Positions 40,571 to 51,725 of a stretch of 64,000 nucleotides of DNA are shown here, one piece after another. The DNA comes from Sugiyamaella lignohabitans (taxonomy: Eukaryota > Ascomycota > Dipodascomycetes > Dipodascales > Trichomonascaceae). Position 1 is the stretch's first letter. Each line of letters starts with the position of its first letter. The stretch covers positions 1,860,001-1,924,000 of the forward strand of contig NC_031674.1 in NCBI RefSeq assembly GCF_001640025.1, in the 5' to 3' direction. The notes under the pieces were generated by a model. That model saw nothing but the letters and a program-made list of their open reading frames with translations. It ran no database searches and was not told where the DNA came from. Both the position numbers and the translations under genes were made by a program.

Positions 40571-40788
40571 CTAGTGTGAAATATTGATTTACATCACAAA
40601 ATAGATACCACTCAACACGAATAATTTAGAAATTATTATAAGCATATGCCTGTATACTTCAGACGTCTATTTTATACTGCAGACCTAGTATATAAATATT
40701 TCAGAGATAATCGCATTACGCAATCTGATTACTCCGTAGAAAATAGCCATGAAGAAAAAAAATTAGTTTACCAGGACCCCCCTCAAAA

Positions 40789-40839
40789 CGAGCGAAGCGA
40801 GCTACGGGGTCTGGGGCAGAGCCCCAGCCGCCGGAGGCA
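40789..40839 (-). repeat. GC double-hairpin element, short single arm
   Basis: Second hairpin reduced to CGAGCGAAGCGAGC; first hairpin TGGGGC-AGA-GCCCCA. Confidence 0.93.
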
Positions 40840-41010
40840 GTCCGTCACCCCAGCTCCGTCCGGCAGCTGGCAGGCTGGCCTGATTCCAGACGGCTGTAGC
40901 AACAACGGCAGCGGCTGCAATCCACGCCATTTGCCCCTTGCCCAAAGGGAGTTTGGGCCTGTTAGCTAGCAGTCAAGCCAACTAAACCTGCTAACATACA
41001 CCGACTTGCT

Positions 41011-41018
41011 ATATATAA
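41011..41018 (+). promoter_or_regulatory. TATA box of PFY1
   Basis: ATATATAA, 37-44 nt before the PFY1 ATG, which implies a very short leader if used. Confidence 0.5.
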
Positions 41019-41054
41019 ACAAACACATACACAGCATCAATTGGTGGAAATACA

Positions 41055-41792
41055 ATGTCGTGGCAACGTAAGTTAGAAATTAACGAGCCATTCGGGTGAT
41101 TCCAGCATCTCAGACGAGCTGGATCATTGCCAGTTTTTAAAGTGGTATCTGAGTAAGGTTTTGCATGGAGACTGGGTGTGATGAGGTGGAACGGGCATGC
41201 TCATGACAGTAGAGATTGATCTCATCACCAATGATGTGTGGTTTAAAACATATCTGAACGACAATTGGCTATATCCTATTCACAGCCACACCTCTCATCC
41301 ACCAGAATCCAGCAAGAGTGCCAGTAATACCCGACGAACGCTCGCGAAGCGAGCACAACGGGGTCTGGGGCAGCGCCCCAGCCGCCGGAGGCACATCCCC
41401 GAACATCCAAATTAACCACCCCAGAATATATCGATAACTTGGTCGCTACCACCAAGGTAGATGTGGCCGCCATTTACTCACGAGCTGGTGACTCGGTGTG
41501 GGCCCAGTCGGCTGGATTCGACGTGTCTGCCCCTGAAATCGCCGAGATCTCCAAGGGATTTGACAACCCCTCTGCTCTTCAAGCCAGCGGCTTACACATC
41601 CAAGGACAGAAATACTTTTTGCTCCGTGCCGACGACAGATCTATCTATGGCAAGAAAGAGGACACTGGTGTCATTGCCGTTCGTACCAACCAAGCCATCA
41701 TCCTCGGCCACTATAAAGCGCCCACCCAGCCTGGTGAGGCCACCCAGGTCGTCGAGAAGCTTGGCGACTATCTCATAGGTGTCGGTTATTAA
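41055..41792 (+). CDS. PFY1: Profilin
   Basis: Actin-monomer, polyproline and PIP2-binding protein. Two exons, 41055-41067 (ATG TCG TGG CAA C) and 41425-41792, give 126 residues, the same as S. cerevisiae Pfy1. The splice is fixed by the profilin start MSWQ|QYIDNL, with the codon CAA split C|AA. Conserved parts are [40 protein letters not shown] and the C-terminal [19 protein letters not shown]. The 357-nt intron has a GTAAGT donor and an ATTAAC branch site. It contains a GC hairpin arm. Confidence 0.96.
41340..41393 (-). repeat. GC double-hairpin element, single arm (in PFY1 intron)
   Basis: GCTCGC-GAA-GCGAGC then TGGGGC-AGC-GCCCCA and GGAGGCA, ending 31 nt before exon 2. Confidence 0.95.
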
Positions 41793-41907
41793 ACATTCAA
41801 TAGTACCGGATTGTGTTTGGATTGCAATGTATAAGAATATATACTCTAGAGACGTTGAGCGAAGTGTGTTCAGGGGGTCGACTCGGGTTTCTTGGGTTCG
41901 GGGGTCG

Positions 41908-41968
41908 TGCCTCCGGCGGCTGGGGCTCCGCCCCAGACCCCGTGGCTCCTCTCGCTGCGCTCGAGTCG
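41908..41968 (+). repeat. GC double-hairpin element, single arm
   Basis: CTGGGGC-TCC-GCCCCAG then CTCTCGCTGCGCTCGAGTCG, 115 nt after the PFY1 stop. Confidence 0.95.
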
Positions 41969-42409
41969 GGCGTTGGGGTCCCAACGAGGGGTGCGGGCCT
42001 GGTGTTAGCGAGGTTTAACGAGTTTGGTGGATTTTGCGCATCTGTGCTTTAGTGTATGTTCCATGTGTATTCTGAACATGTGATTCAAGTTCCACTGCTC
42101 GTACTCTGATTCTTGGTCATTGGAAGCTGGATGAGCTATAGGCTGCTGATTGGGATAGCCACTGCGCCAATGGCTCTGAATAACGCATCCGAATGGCACA
42201 TTTGTCTGAACAAACTGTATGAAAGTGTCTCGCATTCTTATCTTCTGTACGCAGCTGTTATAGCTGCTGCGAACGTCTAAGGAGTATTCTGTCGAGGTTG
42301 TAGTTCTCGTATGAGCAACATACGTGAGACTATTCATGTGTGTACTGTTGTTTGAATGCCTAATACCAGTAGTTCCAGTCATCAACTCTTGTGACTATAT
42401 CGTTAGAAC

Positions 42410-43700
42410 AGATATTGTAAGCCTTTTCTGTGAGCAATTCCAGCCTTTAAGCTATATAAATCAATTATTCCAGTAAGTAGTTTCAGTGGCTGGTTTATGA
42501 ATCAGCTTCAGTGAATAATTTAGTGAAATCTTATAGTGACTGGCTTTAACTAATGCCCTTCTGTGAATAATACTAGTATATGACCCCATGTGATTCATGG
42601 CTTCAGTAAGTTGCACCCGTAAGTAGCCGGTTGCTTTGAGAGTTTCCTACGATATTTTTTGTGGTTTGCTATTTGGATCTGTATTTCTTGTGACCACTAT
42701 TTATAAACAGTTTCTGAAAGTTAACCCTCTAGACAGTTTTCATGACAATTCCTATTAGCTATTTCAATAAGCGATAAGTAATTTGAAATCAGTTCCTATG
42801 AGCAGGCCCATGAGCGGTTCCTACATTGCCGGCAGTATCTCCTGTGAAATTTTCAGAATTATTTCTTGGAGTAATAGCATGTGATTAATGATCTGAGCAC
42901 CGTCAGTGTATCAGTTCGGGGGAGTAACCTTAGTTGGCAGGTCAGTGGGTAACTTTATCTATTTTCAATAATAAAACATTAGCGGTTTTGCCTGAGTAGC
43001 TTCAGTAACAGCTTTAATGAGCAGATCAAGCCACTAGATCCATTCAGTCTTGCATGTTCCATTGAGAAAACCAATCTAGACATCTCTTAAAAATACCTAA
43101 ATTTGTTCTCTGCGCGTATGTGAGCAATTTCTTTAAAAATCCGTTGTCAGTTTCTCATCAATAGTTATCGCAATTAACTCATTTGAATAACTCTTAGGAA
43201 AAGCTTGAGAGTAGCACCAGAAAGTACTCTAGTAAGAAACTTGACTAAAGAGTTCTGTTAATGACACATGGGGATAATATTAATGAGTAGCTTCTAAATA
43301 ACAGCTCAAGAGTGTAGAACGTGTAAGTAAATATATGAGAAGTCCCTGGGTGTAACACTTTTAGTACCTTTGGCAGTTCCTGTTGGAAACTGATGGGAGC
43401 AACTAGAGGGGAATAAGAATGTGAAAAGCTCCTCTTGGTAGCTTCTGCCTATGATAGGATGATCTCATGATAGTAATTCTTGAGAGTACGCGAATAAATC
43501 CGATGAGAAGTTTCGGGGAAAGGAAGTCAACTAGATCCTGATTGTAACTAATGTAGTATGTGGGTAGATGGTAGCCATAGCTTCTGTTGATGGCCCATGC
43601 GAGTAGTTTCTGGGGAGCTCTAGTCAGTGAGATTTCTTGTGAGTAATCTTTCGAGAATCTATGAGAAGCACTAATAATTAATATTAATATTGGAAGTCAA
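42410..43700. repeat. Decayed short-unit tandem array (GTGAGTAATTTC-like)
   Basis: Dozens of diverged copies of GTGAGCAATTCC / AGTAAGTAGTTTCAG / GTGAATAATTTAG / ATGAGCGGTTCC-like words at 20-35 nt spacing over 1.3 kb. It is interrupted and strongly decayed. Confidence 0.6.
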
Positions 43701-44055
43701 TAATCTCAGACTAGCTCTACTAAGAAGAGAATAAGCTCTCCATTTGATTAACCAGCTTAGCACTTCCATGAGTAGTATAACTCCACCCTCCCATTGTTCC
43801 CTTCAGATTGAATAGCTCACTTATACGCCATTGCAATAACTCCAAAGAGCTAGTACGTCCCTTGCAACCCTCCAAGGCCTGATAAGAGCCAAGTGACCGT
43901 CTCCGACCAAGCGGTAACTAAACGTCCCTGTTTAAGAATCCGCTATCCAAGATCCTGACCAGCAGCTCCAAGCAGTTCCGATGCTAGTCATTTTCAGTTC
44001 TCATTATCTATATTATACACATCCATAGCTGATTGTCATAGACAAACAGCCCACT

Positions 44056-44777
44056 CTAAACAGGCAGTAGCCTGACACCCGCCAGCCTGTCGACAGTAGG
44101 AGCAATATGCGGATTAGACAAAACAGGTCCAATTACAGGGAGCGACCGCAGGAAAGCGACAATGACCGAGAAAAAGTCTCCAAATAGGGCCAGAATGCCT
44201 ACACACTCGAAACCGAACCCGATAAACGATCTCTTCAGCAGAATCAGCACAATCCCCAGCCCAAAACAAAGTGACCCACGGGCCTTATTCGGCCGCGCGA
44301 AAAACGATATCGTCTTCTGTGGGCCAATAATCATAGTAATTCCTGCAATAAACAGAATCTAATCATCACGTTAGCATTTCACTCGCCCTGTGTGCCTCCG
44401 GCGGCTGGGGCTCCGCCCCAGACCCCGCTGCTCCTCTCGCTTCGCTCGAGTCGTTTCTGGGATCCAGGATGTTCGGGGTACGAGGGCACGCCCGACGCAA
44501 CGACTCGAGCGAAGCGAGAGGAGCAGCGGGGTCTGGGGCGGAGCCCCAGCCGCTGGAGGCACAGCCCCCCATTCATGTTGACTTACGTTTCCAAATGCCA
44601 GCAGAGCAGAATCAAAAAATGTGATGACTCCGAGTCCAAAGAAAAAGACGCCTACGGCGGTGAAACCGACACCCAGTTCTGCGAAATCAGTTAGTTTTGG
44701 CGTCTGGAAATGCTGCTTGATCTGGCAAGTTCTGCCAGATCACGTCTGCACGTACTCTGAATATCTGATAACCACAT
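44056..44777 (-). CDS. GOT1: Golgi transport protein Got1
   Basis: Small four-helix membrane protein of early Golgi/ER-derived vesicles, needed for ER-Golgi traffic. Three exons in minus order: 44777-44756, 44678-44587 and 44358-44056, giving 138 residues, identical in length to S. cerevisiae Got1. The N-terminus MWLSDIQKLGVGFT (codon for K split A|AA), the join AFGN|ILFIAG, and the block [22 protein letters not shown] are all family-conserved, as is the end [14 protein letters not shown]. Exon 1 is only 22 nt. Donors are GTACGT and GTAAGT. Intron 2 (228 nt) is largely filled by a GC hairpin pair. Confidence 0.95.
44393..44561. repeat. GC double-hairpin element, inverted pair (in GOT1 intron 2)
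   Basis: Arms 44393-44453 and 44501-44561, both with the CTCGAG-type second hairpin. The pair takes up most of the intron: 25 nt remain on the donor side and 34 nt on the acceptor side. Confidence 0.95.
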
Positions 44778-45034
44778 GGTGGGCATTGTCCGTCAAAGTC
44801 GTGTATAGAGTGTATTTGTATGCTATTGCTGTTGCTGTTGTTGAAATTCTGATGCCAACCTGTCGGAATATGAGACAAATGAGCTGAGCACAATTAAACA
44901 CTAAATCCTCTGATACCAAAAATAATTTCAGATCAGCACGACGTGAATATTCGTGTCACCTTCACTAGCATAACCGGCCGTTTTTGACGCATGGCTGCCA
45001 GGGGGAGCTGCAAGGGTCCGTCCGGGTTGGGGTG

Positions 45035-45082
45035 TGCCTCCGGCGGCTGGGCTCCGCCCAGACCCGTGGCTCGCTTCGCTCG
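45035..45082 (+). repeat. GC double-hairpin element, short single arm
   Basis: CTGGGC-TCC-GCCCAG, second hairpin reduced to GCTCGCTTCGCTCG. Confidence 0.93.
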
Positions 45083-45699
45083 TTTTCGTGGGCGGGCCAG
45101 GGGAGCGTTGGGAGTGGGATGAGAGGTGAAAAAACTGAGAATTTTAGCGTTGGAGTTGAGATGGAGTGGTGCTAGCTCAGTGAGGAGCATCTGTATCTTG
45201 TAACCCATCGGGGTCGCCAATCTACAGGCTAAAAAGAATGCAAAAAGAAGACTTACAACACCTTCTGTTCACGCCTGGTCTCCCACGGCATTACTGATCA
45301 AGGCTCTTTGAGGCTTAAATATGATTGATCGGACGGGAAATCTTGCTTTACTCAAGATATGGTCGTAAGCGACAGCATTGTTCTGCACCCTCTTTTGATT
45401 AGAGCTAGAGAGGTTCTCCTTAGTAGTTCTCTGAACAACACTGTTTTTGTTTTCAACCATTTGTGAACAGAAATACCCCTCGAGATGCTAAAAATGAGGA
45501 TACCTGTAATTGGTAGAGGGTGGCTTTTGTCCAAATGGCAGTAATCGTCAGCCACACAGCACAAAAAAAATTAGAACAGAATAAAAGGAAAATGAATATA
45601 GTTTGATTCACTCATCACAAACAGAACCCACCAGATGAGGCGGACGCTGCTTTCCCCAGCAGCCCTGCTCGCTTCGCCAGTCCACAACCCACACCCAAA

Positions 45700-46020
45700 C
45701 GGTCCTAACAACGAGCGAAGCCAGCCACGGGTCTGGGCTCAGCCCAGCCGCCGGAGGCAAATCCTCCCCAACATCTCACAAGCCCAAAACCGGTGCCAGG
45801 GACCTTTTCCAGCCGGTAGAGGAGGGCATCCCTGAAAAAAATTCCTTAGTGGCACGTACAGGGTCCTAGCAACGAGCGAAGCGAGCTACGGGTCTGGGCG
45901 GAGCCCAGCCGCCGGAGGCAGGCCCCACCCACCGTCCCAAAACTCCAAAACCAGTCCCTGCAAACCAGAAGACGGGGATGGGAGGTACCCCTGAAATTTC
46001 CTCATCGACTTCAGGCAGGG
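45700..46020. repeat. Imperfect tandem duplication carrying two GC arms
   Basis: Arms 45712-45759 (first hairpin TGGGC-TCA-GCCCA) and 45873-45920 (TGGGC-GGA-GCCCA), both reverse. Each is followed by similar unique sequence (CCAAAACCGGTGCCAGGGACC against CCAAAACCAGTCCCTGC, then CCCTGAAA). The whole unit was therefore duplicated, not two independent insertions. Confidence 0.75.
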
Positions 46021-46200
46021 TCCAACCCCAGCCCTGAAAAATACAGTTGCCGAGCAACCGCATGACGTGAACTGCCGATGACTAACATTATTCGTAGTGC
46101 CCAATTGCCAATTGTGAGAGGTAGTGGTGGTGCTAGTGGTTTGTATAAATAATTTATTTATCTAATTAGATTAAAGATATTATTACGAGGAAGAGAGGAT

Positions 46201-47229
<1,029 letters not shown>

Positions 47230-47347
47230 TTACAAAAGAATTGAGATGTTAATTTAATTAATCTTGGGATTAAAAAATCTAAAGAAAAGAAAAGAAAAAA
47301 AAAGAAGAGGAAAAAAAGACTTCCAGACAAAGGGCAACGTACCCTGA

Positions 47348-47354
47348 TTTTATA
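47348..47354 (-). promoter_or_regulatory. TATA box of the GAPDH gene
   Basis: TATAAAA on the minus strand, about 135 nt before the ATG; the sequence between is pyrimidine-rich on the gene strand. Confidence 0.6.
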
Positions 47355-47682
47355 CTTTTTTTCCAATTCCCAACTGCCAGAAGATGCTGTTGCTGCTGCT
47401 GCTGCTGCTACTGTTGTGCAGGGCTCGTCCACCCACACCACCCACCACGCGCATCCACGAGAGGGGACAGGCCCATGTTGGGCGAGGTTTGGGTAGCTCC
47501 AGCCCGCATCACCGCTAGCGGCAGCCCAAGCCCTCCAGCAGGTCCCAGCCAGGTTAGAACAGCGCTAGCGTTGTTACCAGTGGCGTGGTCGGTACCAATC
47601 GGTCAACGAGCGGCAGGGGTAACCTCACCTATGGCCGAAAGCAAACGAGTGGTGGGCTGACCGTGCCAGGGGAGGGGGGGTG

Positions 47683-47850
47683 TGCCTCCGGCGGCTGGGG
47701 CTCCGCCCCAGACCCTGGTTGCTCCTGCTTCGCAGGAGAATAACAACGCAGAGATGACAGCCCCCAGCAACTGGAGAAAGGGGAGAAACGACTCGAGCGA
47801 AGCGAGAGGAGCAGCCAGGGTCTGGGGCGGAGCCCCAGCCGCCGGAGGCA
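47683..47850. repeat. GC double-hairpin element, inverted pair
   Basis: Arms 47683-47738 (CTCCTGC type) and 47789-47850 (CGACTCGAG type). The inner flank GGGAGAAACGACTCGAG is shared with 49799. Confidence 0.95.
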
Positions 47851-48472
47851 GTCCCCCTTCCACCAATTGACCCCCGACGGAACCGTTTCCGAGACCTCTG
47901 GGACCGTCGGCAGTGGTGGAATGAATTAATTTTCAGGTCATGCAGGCCAGGGTTTAAGGTTGAACTTGGGCAGCTGCAAGTATCGGCGGCCGGAATATGA
48001 AACAAAGCCAGCGCATATCACCCTACCGCCAGCGATGACGTGTGGCCGCGTGGGCCCTGCCAGCTGCTTACGTACACCAGCGGCACATCCAGCGGCAGCA
48101 GCGGACTACGGAGGTAGGAGCCCAAGCCCCGATTTAAGCCCAAGCCAAACCCAAGAAGCGACCCAAGCCCATGTCACCCATGTCACCAGCGGCACGAGCG
48201 GAGGTAGCATCCCCGCCGGAGAGAGCAATTTATTGCTAATATTAAATTAAATTATTAATATTGCGGGCCAGCAACCCAGCAACCCAGCAACTGCTCCAGC
48301 CAATTGGCCCGCAGTAGACCACCACCACCCACCACCCACCGCATTCTCCGTCAAACAGGCCACCCCTGTCACAGGGTCTCCTGATTCCGCGGCCGTTCAT
48401 AGAACCCTGTGGAACAATCTTTTATTTTTAGTTTATTTTTCACTGTCGCTGACATGCATGGGCCCGGGGACC

Positions 48473-48616
48473 TGCCTCCGGCGGCTGGGGCTCCGCCCCA
48501 GACCCTGGTAGCTCCTCTCGCTTCGCTCGAGTCGTTTTCGTCGACGGGCCCCAGCAATCTCTCCTGCGAAGCAGGAGCAACCAGGGTCTGGGGCGGAGCC
48601 CCAGCCGCCGGAGGCA
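48473..48616. repeat. GC double-hairpin element, inverted pair
   Basis: Arms 48473-48534 and 48561-48616. The spacer TCGTTTTCGTCGACGGGCCC is a variant of the 35397 spacer. Confidence 0.95.
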
Positions 48617-49459
48617 CACCCCCCTCCCCCGCTGGATATGCACCTGTCGGAACGTGCACGAGAATTCCCGGACGACCCCGGACTCCCACGATAATAGTAC
48701 TAGCAAGTGTTTATATATAAAGGGCAGGCTCCTCGGTACACTCCCAGTTCGAGTTCTCGTGTTCGGCACGAATTGCGGAGAAAATGCTCGCTTAAATGGC
48801 ATTGGCGCCTGTTTCGCGGACGGCGGGCATGTGACGGGTTTTCGTGCCCGTCTGTGCCCAGTTGAGTTGTAATTGAATCAATGAAAGAATGAAAGAAAGA
48901 AGGAATGCTATTGGTCAATTGGTTTCGTGTGGTGCAATTGGGTGCTTGGCTGTGCCAGACTTTCGGGGCACTTCGGCGGTCCGCTAGTAATGCCCCGCTC
49001 GCTGGCACGCTACAAATTGCAACACAAACACGGCGAGATCGCTTGGTGCATGCAATTGATTTTAATATGAGAATGAAAAATTTTTCACTTTGAACGACGA
49101 CGTCGACTTATCAGCCTGGCTGCTGGCCAATGGTGATGTTGGCCGGTCTGTACGCCATGGCCATGCCGCATCTGAGGTGTGTATCATCACTTGGCCGGCC
49201 AATTGACTCACCACTGGTCTGTCATCTCATCTGACTGACTGATAATCGCACCGGAGTCATGGCCATTGGCTGGCTGCTGGCGAAAATTCCGCGTCCCGCA
49301 GGTGGACCACGACACTGCTGCTGCTGCTGCAACCAACGCCTGACCGGCCTGACTGTCGCGGAAAAAGTAACTGCGATGTTGTTGGGACCTGATAACACAG
49401 GAACTCTTCGATGATTCGCGGTTGTCCACATGCACCCCTCCTGCACACCCAACAACTGC

Positions 49460-49609
49460 TGCCTCCGGCGGCTGGGGCTCCGCCCCAGACCCCGCTGCTC
49501 CTCTCGCTCCGCTCGAGTCGGTTTTCCCGGGTCGCCAGCCCCGTCGTCCCATTCTCCTGCGAAGCAGGAGCAACCAGGGTCTGGGGCGGAGCCCCAGCCG
49601 CCGGAGGCA
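49460..49609. repeat. GC double-hairpin element, inverted pair
   Basis: Arms 49460-49520 (CTCTCGCTCCGCTCGAGTCG) and 49554-49609 (CTCCTGC-GAA-GCAGGAG). Confidence 0.95.
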
Positions 49610-49725
49610 CATCCCACCACCGGAGATTCTGTTGAGACATCCTGCAACTGATTTTTCCGGCTGCTGCACGCCGGCCGTTTATATTTATCCGAACCCGGCA
49701 TGGCGTGACTCAGGGGGGACGGGTG

Positions 49726-49859
49726 TGCCTCCGGCGGCTGGGCTCCGCCCAGACCTGGTTGTGCTCGCTTCGCGAGCGAGCTGGGGGCCGGGGAGAAACG
49801 ACTCGAGCGAAGCGAGAGGAGCAGCGGGGCCTGGGGCGGAGCCCCAGCCGCCGGAGGCA
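49726..49859. repeat. GC double-hairpin element, inverted pair, mixed subtypes
   Basis: Forward short arm 49726-49777 (CTGGGC-TCC-GCCCAG, GCTCGC-TTC-GCGAGC) and full reverse arm 49799-49859. Arms of different length in one pair suggest independent origin or arm exchange. Confidence 0.94.
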
Positions 49860-50164
49860 GGTTACAGGGGTGAAGTTCGTGTGGGAGAAGTAATATAATA
49901 ATATTAATTAATAGAAAGAGTACAGTAGTGGTGCCTGCGGGTGAGGAAGGGAAGTGATGGTGCTCAGGGGTCGGAGGAGGGGATCGGGCTGCTGGTGGAG
50001 AGCAGCGATTTTGAAGTTGGCGTCGTTGGCAAGAGAGGAGGGACATATGCTCCAGACGGACTGTCATAGTCTGGCGAGGTGACAGGACTAGTGCCTTTGC
50101 TCGGGGGGAGCAACAGCAGATGACGGCCGTCGCGAGATGGCTCGGGTGGAGCCATTGCTAGCTG

Positions 50165-50722
50165 TTCTGAAAATAGTACTCAGATACCAGGATAGCGGAG
50201 CATGTCAATGAGGTGAGTGTCTCTTGCCAAGAACACCAACTGAGATCCCACTGGAAATGACCCGTTGGAGAACGGTGGACGCTTCGGATAATGAGGAAGA
50301 AAACTTGGAACTGGCTATGCTGAACATCAAGGCGTGCCTCAGGATGACAGTGCCAGATCTAGATTAGTCAAGCGACAGGATACCACATTCGCGACACGTC
50401 TAGTCTTAGGGGGGATGATGCCAGCGGATGTTCCAATTGAGTTCCACTGCAAGACGAAATGCGTCCGGTTCTGATTGAAAACAGAATAAAAAAAAGAATT
50501 CTTGCAGAGCCCATTAAGGGGATGGGCATGAGAATGAGTGGCCATGGTGATAATTCTAGGGTGTCCGTAATGCCATTCTGATGTTGAATCACGGTCCGAC
50601 AATGATGTAATGAGCAGTGTCTGCTGTCAGCCAGTGTAGGAGGAAGTGGTCGGAATTACTGAGTGGCTGTGGATGATGACTCCTTGAAGAGTTTCTTGAA
50701 AGACAAAGCTGTTCTTTAGGAT
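50165..50722 (-). repeat. Unknown unit, fragment 4 (3' part with ORF C-terminus)
   Basis: Reverse orientation. It matches copy 2 from the TAGTACTC block through AGACTAGACGTGTCGCGA (with one inserted base) to the end of the ORF (ACTCCTTGAAGAGTTTCTTG, near 50675-50700). It then stops abruptly. The reading frame is not preserved. Confidence 0.65.
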
Positions 50723-51454
50723 GTATTAATGCTCACCTCCATGTTCCGATCAGTCAGTCTTGGATGATAGCTCTATTTCTATCAGTCCGGAGTGGCCACA
50801 TTACCAGATGTGATATCTATTGATGGCCCTTTCTGGAATCAATACAGTGAAGGGAAAGGGCTAGAATTGTGGGAGAAAGCTCTAGTAAGTTTGCTAATCA
50901 AGTGACTTTGGCTATAGATGATTAAGTAAGTTTGCATGCAATAACAACTTACATATTATAATCATCAGCTTTTTTAATAGTTTTAACATTCAGTAAACAT
51001 GCGACGTCTTGGTTGAAGTGGTTTCCAAAATGTTAGATTCCTAGTCTGGTCAACCATCAAACGTTATGCAGAGACTTGGTTTATGACAGTCAATTCTTGT
51101 TTAGTAGGGTGTTGAAATGACTCTCGAACCAAATCACAAATGTGCTTGAAAAGAAGAGCACTTCTAAGTAAGATTTGAAAGAGGATATGGTTTAACTTCT
51201 TTTGAAACCTTTTCAGTTAACAAATCGTGGTCCAAAATGCCGGAATCACGCTATTAAACAAGTTACCTTAGCATTGTTTCAATGACCGGACAATTAGACA
51301 TGGTTGATTTTGTTGAGCAACTCATATTCGTGTCTTCTATTTGTATATGGCACTAGAGAGATCTCATATTTCTTAGCAAATAGATAGATGTCGTTTGAGT
51401 CATTTCTTACCGTCAGTAGATATTATTGTGCGAGCGATTCAAAATTCTTTAGAT
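50723..51454. other. AT-rich spacer without recognised gene
   Basis: Between two fragments of the unknown unit; no ORF or repeat recognised. Confidence 0.4.
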
Positions 51455-51635
51455 TCTCTCGGCGGTTATTATGATGCTTGATAGGAATTCCTAAAAAAGA
51501 AGACTTAGGAATCTGAGACCCTCCAGCTTTTGCAAAAGTGAACGTGAAAACCCGAGGATGGATGTGAGTTTGCACTTTCAAAGTCAGATAAGGAAATTAA
51601 TATTATTAAACTAATACAACCGTAGATTCGTAAGT
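51455..51635 (-). repeat. Unknown unit, tail fragment
   Basis: Resembles the distal tail of copy 2 (GATGCTTGATAGGAA, then a TTTGC...GTGAAAACC block and an AT-rich TAATATTATTA end). Confidence 0.45.
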
Positions 51636-51725
51636 AAACAGTGCAATCCTCCCGGTTTTGATAGCATATGATCCTGAACAAGTTACAGTTTTGAAAGCTT
51701 CCTCAAACCTTAATAAAGCCGCCCA

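Larger units (their letters stand above)
39213..41010. other. Intergenic region with GC arms and AT-rich minisatellites
   Basis: Upstream of EFG1 (minus) and of PFY1 (plus). It contains GC arms at 39395-39456 and 40789-40839 and two AT-rich degenerate tandem arrays at 40230-40570. No supported gene. Confidence 0.55.
41793..44055. other. 2.3-kb gene-free region with a decayed array
   Basis: A GC arm lies at 41908-41968 and a decayed short-unit array at about 42410-43700. Open frames here are short and show no family features. The GOT1 3' end bounds it on the right. Confidence 0.55.
44778..46200. other. GOT1-GAPDH intergenic region
   Basis: No supported gene. Three short GC arms at 45035, 45712 and 45873, the last two within an imperfect tandem duplication of about 160 bp. 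Confidence 0.55.
47355..50160. other. 2.8-kb GC-rich region without recognised gene
   Basis: Contains four complete GC hairpin pairs (47683, 48473, 49460, 49726), CTG/CAG runs near 47387-47410 and 49316-49330, and CCCAAGCC / CCCAGCAA short repeats near 48120-48290. Open frames are shadows of the GC elements. Confidence 0.55.

Noticed and set aside
42005..42385. 126-codon frame on the minus strand
   Set aside because: Residue composition is unremarkable, but no motif or neighbour supports it and it borders the decayed array.
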